A DNA stretch of 62,886 nt from an uncultured Pedosphaera sp. Lineage in GTDB: Bacteria; Verrucomicrobiota; Verrucomicrobiia; Limisphaerales; Pedosphaeraceae. Under the pieces are notes generated by a model. That model was not told where the DNA came from and did not search any database. It saw nothing but the letters and a program-made list of their open reading frames with translations. The stretch lies in NCBI GenBank assembly GCA_903918755.1, contig CAIXFN010000010.1:1-62886 (forward strand), written 5' to 3'. Within the stretch, counting starts at the first letter, position 1; each line of letters begins with the position of its first letter. Below, one piece after another: positions 7,772 to 16,534 of the stretch. The translations under genes and the position numbers were made by a program.

Positions 7772-7953
7772 AGTATTTGCGTTCTTGTTGATGAGAGTTG
7801 CTGCGGAATCGTAAAGGGGAGCAGGCGGCGGGGTCAATGGGATAGTCGGGATGAGTTGCGCCGGGCGGCGGGGAAGGCGGAACCCCCAGCCAGGACGATC
7901 GTGTTTCTCGAATTTGGTGGCGGACGGATGGGGAAATCCGCCGACAGTATTCG

Positions 7954-9411
7954 TCAGGCGAGGATGGGGAAGAGGACTTCGCCGTGGACATCGGTCAGGC
8001 GCATGTCGCGGCCGGAGTAGCGGATGGTGAGGCGTTTGTGGTCCAGGCCGAGCAGGTGCAGCATGGTGGCGTGGAGGTCGTGGATCGTGACGGCGTTTTC
8101 CACGGCCTTGTAACCGTATTCGTCGGTGGCGCCGTAGATGGTGCCGCCTTTGACGCCGCCGCCGGCGAGCCAAAGCGAAAAGCCGAAAGGGTTGTGGTCG
8201 CGGCCGTCCGAGCCCTGGGCAAAGGGGGTGCGGCCAAACTCCCCGGACCACACTACGAGGGTGTGTTCCAGCAAACCGCGTGATTTCAGGTCGCGGAGCA
8301 ATCCGGCAATCGGTTGATCAACGGCGAGGGCGTTGGTTTCGTGGCCGTGCTTGAGACCGCCGTGCTGGTCCCAGCGGTCGTTGCCGTTCACCGCGGGACA
8401 GGTCAGCTCGATGAAGCGAACGCCGCGTTCGACCAGGCGACGGGCCACGAGACATTGGGTGCCAAAAGTGCGGGTGTGTTCGAAAGCGGCATCCAAGCCG
8501 TATAACTGACGCGTGGCGGCGGATTCCCCGGTGAGGTCCATCAATTCCGGGACGGCGGATTGCATGCGGAAGGCCAGCTCGTAGTTGGCGATGGCGGATT
8601 CCAGTTGATCCAACCGGCCGGTGCGCTCCAACTGGCCCTGGTCCAACTGGCGCATCAACGCGAGCTTGTTTTGTTGCAACCGGGCATTCGCCTCCAAGGG
8701 CGCGATATTGGCGACAGGATGCCCGCCGGCACGGAACAGGGAACCCTGGTAAGCGGAGGGCAGGAAGCCGTTGCCGAAATTCTCCAACCCGCCCGGCGGC
8801 ACCAAGCCACCATTGAGGACAATGAATCCCGGCAGGTTTTGATTGGCACTGCCCAAACCGTAGCCCACCCACGCGCCCATGCTGGGGCGTCCCGCCAAAC
8901 CGAGCCCGGTATGCAGGAAATAATTGGCGTTGGTATGCTCGGAAAATGTGGAGGTCATCGAGCGGATCAACGCCAGGTCATCTGCGCACTGGCCAACGTG
9001 TGGGAACAAATCGCTGACGGGCATGCCGCATTGCCCGTATTGCTTGAATTTCCAAGGGCTGCCCAAGGTGTTGCCATTGTTGTTGAACTGCGTGGGCTCC
9101 ATCTTGGGCTTGAAGGGCTGCCCATGTTCCTTGGTCAGACGGGGCTTGGGATCAAAGGAGTCCACCTGGGAAACGCCCCCATCCATATAGAGAAAGATGA
9201 TGTTGCGAACCTTGGGGGAAAAGTGGGAGGGGCGGGCGGCCCAGGGATCACCGGCGTTTTCAGCTGCGGCCGGGGCCGCGGCATAGGCTTTGTCCCCGAG
9301 CAAACCCCACAAGGCGAGGGCGCCAAAACCAATGGCCGAACGGCCCAGCATTTCGCGACGGGTGAGAGGCTCACCGGCAAATCGTCCGCAGTGGTGTCCG
9401 GGATGCTTCAT
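7954..9411 (-). CDS. DUF1501 family protein, Tat-exported
   Basis: 485-residue member of DUF1501, a family with an alkaline-phosphatase/sulfatase-like fold. A twin-arginine signal (LTRREMLGRSAIGFGALAL, residues ~16-34) predicts folded export to the periplasm. Family signatures are NIIFLYMDGGVSQVDSFDPKP near residue 70, GDLIRS-like 'DDLALIRSMTSTFSEH', and the C-terminal WSGEFGRTPFAQGSDGRDHNP. The gene starts 10 bases after the DUF1549/DUF1553 gene; in Planctomycetota and Verrucomicrobiota these two almost always travel together, and their joint reaction is not known. Here they close a sulfatase operon. Confidence 0.9.
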   Translation of the reverse strand: MKHPGHHCGRFAGEPLTRREMLGRSAIGFGALALWGLLGDKAYAAAPAAAENAGDPWAARPSHFSPKVRNIIFLYMDGGVSQVDSFDPKPRLTKEHGQPFKPKMEPTQFNNNGNTLGSPWKFKQYGQCGMPVSDLFPHVGQCADDLALIRSMTSTFSEHTNANYFLHTGLGLAGRPSMGAWVGYGLGSANQNLPGFIVLNGGLVPPGGLENFGNGFLPSAYQGSLFRAGGHPVANIAPLEANARLQQNKLALMRQLDQGQLERTGRLDQLESAIANYELAFRMQSAVPELMDLTGESAATRQLYGLDAAFEHTRTFGTQCLVARRLVERGVRFIELTCPAVNGNDRWDQHGGLKHGHETNALAVDQPIAGLLRDLKSRGLLEHTLVVWSGEFGRTPFAQGSDGRDHNPFGFSLWLAGGGVKGGTIYGATDEYGYKAVENAVTIHDLHATMLHLLGLDHKRLTIRYSGRDMRLTDVHGEVLFPILA

Positions 9412-9421
9412 GGGCAGTGGT

Positions 9422-12400
9422 TCAGTTCAGAAAGACAAATTCCTTCACGTTCATCAAAACATGCGCCAGGTCCGCCCACAGCGCCACGTCGGAATTCCGG
9501 TGGGCGGGGTCCAAACCGTAAGCTTCTCCCTGGGTTGCGAGGAAAGATTGGGCGGAAGCGAGTTCCTCCGCACGGGGCGGACGGCTGAAAATGGTTTCAT
9601 ACATGGCTTGGATGCGCTGCTCCGGCGAGCGATCGGGCGGCGCGAGCACGGATTGCGCCCAACGCTTCGCTTCCCCGGTGACGAAGGGATCATTCATGAG
9701 CATGAGCGATTGGGCGGGCACATTGGAGGCAGTGCGGCGACCAACCGTGCTGGCGGGTACCGGGAAATCGAACGCCCGCATCATGGGCGGGAGGAAATTG
9801 CGCCGGACCTCCTGATAAATGCTGCGCCGACCGGCGCCATCCAGAGGGCCGCTTTGTCCAGGCCGACCGCGCCCTTCCATAAACTCCGTGAGATAAATGG
9901 GCACCGGCGGGCCATACAGGGCGGGGTCCAAACGGCCGGAGACCGCGAGAATCGCGTCGCGGATGGCTTCCCCTTCCAACCGGCGAACGGGCATCCGATG
10001 CAGCAGGAGATTCTGGGGATCCAGTTCCTCCGCCCGCGCGTCCGCCGGGCGACTGGCCATTTGATAAGCCCGGGTGGTGACCAACAGGCGGATGAGGCGT
10101 TTGGTGGACCAGCCACCTTCCGTGGCATACCAGTTCGCCAGCCAATCCAACAATTCCGGGTGCGTGGGAGGCTGGCCAAGGACACCGAAATCATCCGGGG
10201 TCGGCACGATCCCGCGGCCGAAGAGGTGCAGCCAGACGCGATTCACCATGACGCGGGCGAGGAAGGGGTTGGCGGGATCGGTGATCCGCTGCGCCAACTC
10301 CAGGCGGCCGCTGCCCTGGGTAAACCGATTCTGCTCGGAGCCGCCGAGGGCTTCCAAAAAGCGGCGCGGGACGACGGGACCCAAAGTCCGATGGCTGCCA
10401 CGAATGAAGACGTTCTCATCCACCCCGGTGCCGTCCACCATGCCCAACGTGCGGGTGCGTTCCGGTAGGGCGTCTTCGCACGTGCGAAATTCATTCACCA
10501 AAGCGGCCAATTGCCGGGGCGCGGGAGCGTCGGGATGGGTTGTTTCCAGCAGGGAGTGCGGGAGGAGCCACTCGAGCCAGGCCAGGGTTTCCGGGGCACC
10601 GCAATGGGCGTTGGACCAGGATTGCACGGCGGCGGTGATGGCTTGTTGATAGCACGCGGCCAACTCCTCGGGAGTGGTGACTTTAGCCAGTGCGCCGCGA
10701 GGCAGGAATTCCGGGTGGTTACTACTGTCCGCTGGCGGTGTTCCGTTCTCGGAAAACACCACCCGGCTCACGGCGAGGTAAGCGAGAGAGTTGTATTTTT
10801 GGCCCGGGTCCTCGGAGGGATCGGGCGTCACTTGATCGGCGAATTCAAAAAAAGCCCGATGCCCACGCCACGTTTCCAAATCGATGGTCAGCCATTGGAG
10901 CGACTCCCGATTCAAATTGTGCTTGAGCCCACCATAAATGGGATCGCGGATCATCGTAAAATTATCGACCCGGACATTGACCCGCCCACCGGAACCAGCG
11001 GCGAGGATGTGAGCGTAACGGTTGGTTATGACGAATGTCGGCGACCGCAGGACGCCCTCCAACCGGCGCGCAATAGCGGCGCTGCTGGCGGCCGGCGTCC
11101 GCAGGCACGCGAGCACGGGACGGCGGGCATCTCCCACCACAAAATCACCCGCCGGCACCGGGGCGGCACCGAAGGCTTCTTCGCTCACGGTCCAACCGGC
11201 AAAATCCGGTCCGCCAAAATCCCCAAATGAGGTGCCGGCATTGACATCCGTCTCCCGCCCGGCGGAGTGGGGAAGTTCTTCAATCACGGTCTTGAGGCGC
11301 TCCCGAAAAACGTCTCCGGCCGGGGCATTGGTAAGGCCGGCCACTTTCGACCAGGCATAGAGCGGATGGTTGGGTCGGGTGGCGGCGTTGTCGGCCAGGG
11401 CATGCACCCATTGTTCCAACCGCGCCGCGTTCAAGTGACGGGCCGCGGCCACCGCGACACATTGGTTGCTCAAGGCTCCGGCAGCGGAGGGGGCACCGAC
11501 TGTTTGAGCGGCGAGAAGATACTCCGCGACCTGACCGGCCTCCGACTGCCAGACTGTTCCGAGCAAGGGCCGCATCGACTGTTTCAAAGACTTTAACGCC
11601 GCGGTTTCGGGAGCCAGCTTCTCGGCCGGCTCCAGGGCGCATTGGGCGTAGCGCGAACTGCCGAAGACTCCGTAAAGGGAGTAGTAATCGCGGGTGGAAA
11701 TGGCATCGAATTTGTGGTCATGACAACGGGCGCAGGCCACTGTCAGGCCGAGGAACGCTTTGCTGGTGACATCGATTTGATTGTCCACGGTTTCCGCCTG
11801 GTCGAGGCGCACATCCACCGGCGAATGCGAGCGCTGCCCAAGCCAATAATAAGCGGTGCCGATGACGGATTCATTAAACCCTTCGGTGGGATGCCGCCGG
11901 GGGTGTGGTAGCAAATCCCCGGCAATTTGTTCCCTGACAAAGTCGGGGTACGGCACATCGGCATTGAACGCGCGGATGACGTAATCCCGGTAACGCCAGG
12001 CATTGAAATTGGCGTAGTCAAATTCATGGCCCAGGGTCTCCGAATAACGGACCAGATCCAACCAATGCCGGGCCCAGCGTTCGCCATACTGCGGGGAGGC
12101 CAGCAGGCGATCGACCAACTGTGCGAAGGCCGCGGGGGAGGGATCTGCCAGGAAAGCCTCCACTTGCGCCGGCGTCGGCGGCAGGCCCGTCAGATCAAAA
12201 TAAACGCGGCGAATCATCGTCCGGGGATCAGCAGGGGGCGCCGGGGACAATTTGGCCGCCTCCAACCGGGCGAAGAGAAACCGGTCCACGGACGTCACCG
12301 GCCACGCGGAAGCTTGAACCGAAGGCGGCGTGACTGGCTTGATAGGTTGCCAGGACCAATGTTGCTGGCGGCGGGCGGCGAGGTCAAAGGCCGCGATTTT

Positions 12401-12844
12401 GCCGGTGGGACTGCCACCGGCAGGCCACGGCGCACCGGCTTTAATCCAAGTAGCAAAATCGCCCACTTCCGCCGCCGACAAGCGCTGTTTGGGCGGCATC
12501 TGCAAATCCGGGTTGCCATAACGGATCGCCTCCATCAACAGGCTCTTTTCCGGCTCACCCGGGACGATGGCTGGGCGGGTGTCGCCACCGTGCAATAACC
12601 CGGCGCGGGAATCCAATTGCAGTCCGCCTTTGAGCTTCTCGCTCGCGGCGCTGTGGCATTTGTAACAGCGTTCCGCGAGAACCGGGCGGATTTTGGTTTC
12701 GAAAAACGCCAGCCCATCGGCATCGGCCGCGGGCTCAGCACCCGACGCCACGGAGGCTCCGAACAGAATCAGTCCCAGCCATCCCATCGGGAGGAAGGAT
12801 GGCCACCCGCAGCGGGAGCGAGGCACTGGGACGGAATGATTCAT
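9422..12844 (-). CDS. DUF1549/DUF1553 protein with PSCyt1-type cytochrome c domain
   Basis: 1140-residue secreted protein. A signal sequence (about residues 18-36, GLILFGASVASGA) is followed by a planctomycete-type cytochrome c domain (PSCyt1) with the haem motif CYKCH at residues 60-64 and the distal LQMPPK. DUF1549 follows (GLPPTPAQVEAFLAD; ERWARHWLDLVRYSET; a second CARCH-DHKFDAI motif), then DUF1553 in the C-terminal third (NRVWLHLFGRGIVPTPDDFG; RVSxP-like LLLHRMPVRRLEGE; NVPAQSLMLMNDPFV). A beta-sandwich-like insert lies between them. It probably carries electrons or haem-linked redox chemistry at the periplasmic face. It lies 18 bases after the ASST-like gene and 10 bases before the DUF1501 gene. 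Confidence 0.9.
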   Translation of the reverse strand: MNHSVPVPRSRCGWPSFLPMGWLGLILFGASVASGAEPAADADGLAFFETKIRPVLAERCYKCHSAASEKLKGGLQLDSRAGLLHGGDTRPAIVPGEPEKSLLMEAIRYGNPDLQMPPKQRLSAAEVGDFATWIKAGAPWPAGGSPTGKIAAFDLAARRQQHWSWQPIKPVTPPSVQASAWPVTSVDRFLFARLEAAKLSPAPPADPRTMIRRVYFDLTGLPPTPAQVEAFLADPSPAAFAQLVDRLLASPQYGERWARHWLDLVRYSETLGHEFDYANFNAWRYRDYVIRAFNADVPYPDFVREQIAGDLLPHPRRHPTEGFNESVIGTAYYWLGQRSHSPVDVRLDQAETVDNQIDVTSKAFLGLTVACARCHDHKFDAISTRDYYSLYGVFGSSRYAQCALEPAEKLAPETAALKSLKQSMRPLLGTVWQSEAGQVAEYLLAAQTVGAPSAAGALSNQCVAVAAARHLNAARLEQWVHALADNAATRPNHPLYAWSKVAGLTNAPAGDVFRERLKTVIEELPHSAGRETDVNAGTSFGDFGGPDFAGWTVSEEAFGAAPVPAGDFVVGDARRPVLACLRTPAASSAAIARRLEGVLRSPTFVITNRYAHILAAGSGGRVNVRVDNFTMIRDPIYGGLKHNLNRESLQWLTIDLETWRGHRAFFEFADQVTPDPSEDPGQKYNSLAYLAVSRVVFSENGTPPADSSNHPEFLPRGALAKVTTPEELAACYQQAITAAVQSWSNAHCGAPETLAWLEWLLPHSLLETTHPDAPAPRQLAALVNEFRTCEDALPERTRTLGMVDGTGVDENVFIRGSHRTLGPVVPRRFLEALGGSEQNRFTQGSGRLELAQRITDPANPFLARVMVNRVWLHLFGRGIVPTPDDFGVLGQPPTHPELLDWLANWYATEGGWSTKRLIRLLVTTRAYQMASRPADARAEELDPQNLLLHRMPVRRLEGEAIRDAILAVSGRLDPALYGPPVPIYLTEFMEGRGRPGQSGPLDGAGRRSIYQEVRRNFLPPMMRAFDFPVPASTVGRRTASNVPAQSLMLMNDPFVTGEAKRWAQSVLAPPDRSPEQRIQAMYETIFSRPPRAEELASAQSFLATQGEAYGLDPAHRNSDVALWADLAHVLMNVKEFVFLN

Positions 12845-12862
12845 GCGGTAACGCAGGGAAAT

Positions 12863-13777
12863 TTAACGGAGCGGAGTGCCGGGCAACGGCTGGCCATTGG
12901 TATCCAGGATTTGAAAATGATGGATGCCGCTGCCGCTCTTGTCAGAATACATCCAGACGATTTTTTTGTCCGGGGTGACTTCGATCAATTTGGTTTGTTC
13001 CACGCCGATACCGTAGCTGGTGATGACCGTGTTGCCGTTGGGCAAACGCTGGCCGCCGCAGGCGTCCTTGATGAAGGCTTTGGGCAGATCGGCATTGCTC
13101 AATTCCCAGACCGTCTTCCCGGCGGCATCCACTTCGATCACCATATTCCCGTAGGTGCAATCAATCTGGGTATGACCGTCCGGCAGGCGGATGGCCGTAA
13201 ACGGCCAGTTCGGGGTGTTGACCTCCCAGACAATTTTGCCGGTGGGCGTGTACTCGCGCACCACTTTGTCGAGCAACTGCGGCACCAGATAATTGCCATT
13301 CGGCAATTTGCGAGACATGCGGCTCTCCATGTGATGATTCGTGGTCTGGCAGGTCAGGGGGAAATCAACCAGGATGTGCCCCTCGCGATCCACTTCGAGC
13401 AAGCGGGGTTTGGCCCCGGCCTCGGTCAGCATGATATTGCCATTCGGCAGGGCCTGAGCGGTGTTGACCTCATCCTGTGTGCCTTTGAATTCAAACAGTT
13501 TCTTGCCGTCGCGCGTCAACTCGACCACGGCACCGCCGGGGTATTCATCGCCTTTGGAGACGGCGAGGAGGAGATTGCCATTCGGCAGCACCCAGCCATC
13601 GCGGGTGCTCTTCGGGTAGCGCCAGATGATCTGGCCGTCCCCGGACCGGATGTAGGTCTCGGCGCCGGCGGCGAAGAACGAGTGGGTGATGGGAGGAGTA
13701 TCCGCGGCAAAGGCCGCGGGAGCGACCGCGGCGAGGAGGAGAACGCGCCAGTGCTTGATGAGATTGTTCATGGACAT
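12863..13777 (-). CDS. Secreted ASST-like / PQQ-like beta-propeller protein
   Basis: About 304 residues. A signal peptide (MNNLIKHWRVLLLAAVAPAAFAA) is followed by repeated blade motifs of the form LPNGNxLxxxxxxxxVxExxxxGKxVWE (for example WVLPNGNLLLAVSKGDE, ALPNGNIMLTEAG, KLPNGNYLVPQ, RLPNGNTVITSYG). This is the pattern of arylsulfotransferase-like and quinoprotein-like propellers. It may bind or modify a carbohydrate or phenolic partner; no enzyme activity can be assigned, since only some of the ASST histidines are obvious (TTNHHMES, GSGIHHFQ). It sits inside the sulfatase operon. The frame is open to a TTG at 13804, but ATG at 13777 or 13771 is the likely start. Confidence 0.75.
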   Translation of the reverse strand: MSMNNLIKHWRVLLLAAVAPAAFAADTPPITHSFFAAGAETYIRSGDGQIIWRYPKSTRDGWVLPNGNLLLAVSKGDEYPGGAVVELTRDGKKLFEFKGTQDEVNTAQALPNGNIMLTEAGAKPRLLEVDREGHILVDFPLTCQTTNHHMESRMSRKLPNGNYLVPQLLDKVVREYTPTGKIVWEVNTPNWPFTAIRLPDGHTQIDCTYGNMVIEVDAAGKTVWELSNADLPKAFIKDACGGQRLPNGNTVITSYGIGVEQTKLIEVTPDKKIVWMYSDKSGSGIHHFQILDTNGQPLPGTPLR

Positions 13778-13825
13778 AATAGGAGTCGTTGTTTTTAAGA
13801 GCAATTGCCGCCCGGAGGCGACGGA

Positions 13826-16534
13826 TCATTTAGTATCAAACTGAATCCAATCCAGGCTCAGCCAGTTGGTCTGGCCGGGGCTGGTAAACACCGCCACCAC
13901 ATCGCAGCGGGCGGCCACCGGTTTCATGGGGGCGACGATTTCTACCCACTTGTTCCACGCGCCGGTCGGTTTGACGTCGGCGCGGGCGAGTAATTCACCT
14001 TGCGCAGAATCCCGTCGCAATTCCACGCTCCCACCGGCCGACAGGGCGGAGACGCGGCTGGTCACGTGGTCCACGCCGGCGAGATTCAGGGCCGCGAAAC
14101 GGGCGGTGGCGCCATCGGTCAGGGCACGAACAAATTTCTTGCCGCTGGCATGATCTGCCCCCTGGACGGCGGCCCCGGTCAAGTTGCCGCCTTCCTCCGC
14201 TTCGACGCGAGCATTGCGCAAAGTAACGGTGCCTTTGCCGACGAGTGGTGCGGCGGGTAAGCGGCCCGCGTCCGTGTAAGTGGCTTCGAGGATGCCCAGA
14301 CGATTGGCGGGATCCACCGGGGCGTTGAGCGAGCCGGCAAGACCGCGCAGTTGCTCGGGTCCACCCTGGCCGGGTTCAAGGCTGTACACCCAGCGCACCA
14401 TCATCTGGACCTGGTCGGCGGTCAGGCGCTCATGCGCGAGCATGGGCACCGGGCTCCAAACCCCGCTGGAGCCCTTGATCACCCGCTGCACGCTGGCTTC
14501 CAAGGCGCCCGCCTGGCCGCGGTATTTGTTGGCGACGTCGAGGTAAGCCGGACCAACGATCTTCTGGTTGATGGAATGGCAGTTAAAACAATCGTTTTGG
14601 CGCATCAAGGCAAGACCGGGAGGAACCACCGCTTCCGGTTGCTCCCCGCCCTGGCTCCAAGTCGCGCTGACGAAGGCCCGCGTTTCCATGAGTTCGCCGT
14701 AATTGATGGAGCTGCCATCCTCGAGATCTTCCACCAAAATTTTGTAGGCCACCGGTTTGCCCGGGGTGAAGAAATCGCCATCCTGGGGTGCCAGGAAGCG
14801 TACCGTGGGCCGGGCGTTCCCCACGAGCATCGGCACGGCCGCCTTGGAGATGCCGCCGTGGCCATCGTTCGCGGTGAGTTCGACGACATAATTGCCCGGC
14901 TCGCTGATCGTCACTTGCGGATTGGCCGCGGTGGAAAGCAATTTGTTGCCGGGGTGCAGGCGCCACTCAAAAGTCAGCGCATCGCCCTCATAATCATGGG
15001 TGCCGGCGCTGGAAAGCGTCACTTGCAACGGTTCGCGGCCGGCGGTCGGAGTGGCACTGGCCACCACGACGGGGGCGAGATTGCCGCGTTGATAGGAAAT
15101 CTTGAGGAGCTGGGAATCCGGGTTCGCACCCCAAGTTTCGCCATAGTCGATCATGTAGAGGCATCCGTCCGGACCAAAAAGGCTGTCCTCGGGACGGCGG
15201 ATCACAAAAGACCCGGCCTTTTGGGCGGCGGCGATCCGTCCCTTGTCGTTGAGCGCCACTACCGCCTCAGTGAAGGGTTCGATGCGCACAAAATTGGCCT
15301 GGGCATCCAAACGAGCCCACTTGATGAACGGGCGCTGCCAATCATAGAACAGCAGGCAGTTGTCGTAGGTTTCGGGAAAGCCGCCGCTCTTGGCAAACTC
15401 CGGACGGTAATGGAACACCTGGCCGGCGCAAGCCGTGCGACCACCCTCGCCCAGTTCCGGGAACTCAGTGGATTTGCCATAGGGCCAGTAAATCATGGCC
15501 GGGTGCGCGGGCGGCAGGACTTTTGACCCGGTATTGTTGGGGCTTTCATTGACGGGCCGTTGCGGATCGAACAAGGGTCCGAGTTCCTTGGTGGCGTAGT
15601 TGTATTTGGCGTAGGGAAAATTTTTGCCGACAAAGTACGGCCAGCCGTAATTTCCCGCAACGCGGGCCTGATTGATTTCGTCGTATCCGCGGGAACCGCG
15701 GCGACCATCGCCGCCCGCATCCGGTCCAACCTCACCCCAGTAAACAATGCCCGTAACTGGATCCACGGTCATGCGCCAGGGGTTGCGGCAACCCATCACG
15801 AAAATTTCCGGGCGCCCCTGCGAGCCGTCCGCGGGAAAGAGATTGCCGGGGGGAATACTGTAGCCACCTTCGGGGGTGGGATGAATGCGAATGATTTTAC
15901 CCCGCAAATCATGGGTGTTGGAAGCGCCTTTCTGCGCATCCCAGGGTTCCCGCCCCGGTCGTTCGTCCATCGGGCCGAAGCTCTCGGAATCGCCGAAGGG
16001 ATGAGTATTGTCCCCGCTGGAGATGTAGATATTGCCATCCGGACCCATTTGCACGGAGCCGGCGTGGTGGCAGCATTCCTGGCGCTGCTCGGCAAACTCC
16101 AGCATGACCTTTTCACTGGCCAGATCCAGCATGTCGCCCCGCATGGTGAACCGGCTCAAACGTTGCCCCACGTAATTGGTCGGGGAGTAGTAAACGTAAA
16201 GCCACTGGTTTTGGGCGAATCCAGGGTCCAAAGCAAAGCCCAACAGGCCGTTTTCCTGTTCCGCGAAGACCGGCACGGTGCCCGCCTCGACGATGGACTG
16301 GGTGGCGGGCTTCCAAATGCGCAGGGCCCCTTTCAGTTCGTTGAAAAAGATGCGCCCATCGGGGGCCAGCTTGAGTTGCAAGGGTTGGGCGAGGCCAACG
16401 GCCAGCACCTCGACCCGGTAACGGTAATCCGCCACCGGCTCTGCGGCACCCAGCGGGGCAACCATCGTCAGTGCCAGGGTCAAACAGGCCAATTTGGCAC
16501 AAAACTTCGCGGGTAGATAATCTCGTCTCATCAT
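13826..16534 (-). CDS. Glucose/sorbosone-dehydrogenase-like propeller with PKD, cytochrome c and CBM-like domains
   Basis: 902-residue exported protein. Order: signal peptide (1-30); GSDH-type beta-propeller (~38-490; VLAVGLAQPLQLKLAPDGRIF, LLGFALDPGFAQNQWLYVYYSP, GDNTHPFGDSE); PKD domain (~515-615; VTLSSAGTHDYEGDALTFEW); cytochrome c with haem motif CFNCH at 649-653 and a distal methionine in WSPVPMLAH; and a C-terminal CBM6-like beta-sandwich (~770-900). The fusion suggests a sugar oxidised by a PQQ-type propeller with electrons passed straight to the attached haem. Its start overlaps the stop of the double sulfatase gene by 4 bases (ATGA), so the two are translationally coupled. Confidence 0.88.
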   Translation of the reverse strand: MMRRDYLPAKFCAKLACLTLALTMVAPLGAAEPVADYRYRVEVLAVGLAQPLQLKLAPDGRIFFNELKGALRIWKPATQSIVEAGTVPVFAEQENGLLGFALDPGFAQNQWLYVYYSPTNYVGQRLSRFTMRGDMLDLASEKVMLEFAEQRQECCHHAGSVQMGPDGNIYISSGDNTHPFGDSESFGPMDERPGREPWDAQKGASNTHDLRGKIIRIHPTPEGGYSIPPGNLFPADGSQGRPEIFVMGCRNPWRMTVDPVTGIVYWGEVGPDAGGDGRRGSRGYDEINQARVAGNYGWPYFVGKNFPYAKYNYATKELGPLFDPQRPVNESPNNTGSKVLPPAHPAMIYWPYGKSTEFPELGEGGRTACAGQVFHYRPEFAKSGGFPETYDNCLLFYDWQRPFIKWARLDAQANFVRIEPFTEAVVALNDKGRIAAAQKAGSFVIRRPEDSLFGPDGCLYMIDYGETWGANPDSQLLKISYQRGNLAPVVVASATPTAGREPLQVTLSSAGTHDYEGDALTFEWRLHPGNKLLSTAANPQVTISEPGNYVVELTANDGHGGISKAAVPMLVGNARPTVRFLAPQDGDFFTPGKPVAYKILVEDLEDGSSINYGELMETRAFVSATWSQGGEQPEAVVPPGLALMRQNDCFNCHSINQKIVGPAYLDVANKYRGQAGALEASVQRVIKGSSGVWSPVPMLAHERLTADQVQMMVRWVYSLEPGQGGPEQLRGLAGSLNAPVDPANRLGILEATYTDAGRLPAAPLVGKGTVTLRNARVEAEEGGNLTGAAVQGADHASGKKFVRALTDGATARFAALNLAGVDHVTSRVSALSAGGSVELRRDSAQGELLARADVKPTGAWNKWVEIVAPMKPVAARCDVVAVFTSPGQTNWLSLDWIQFDTK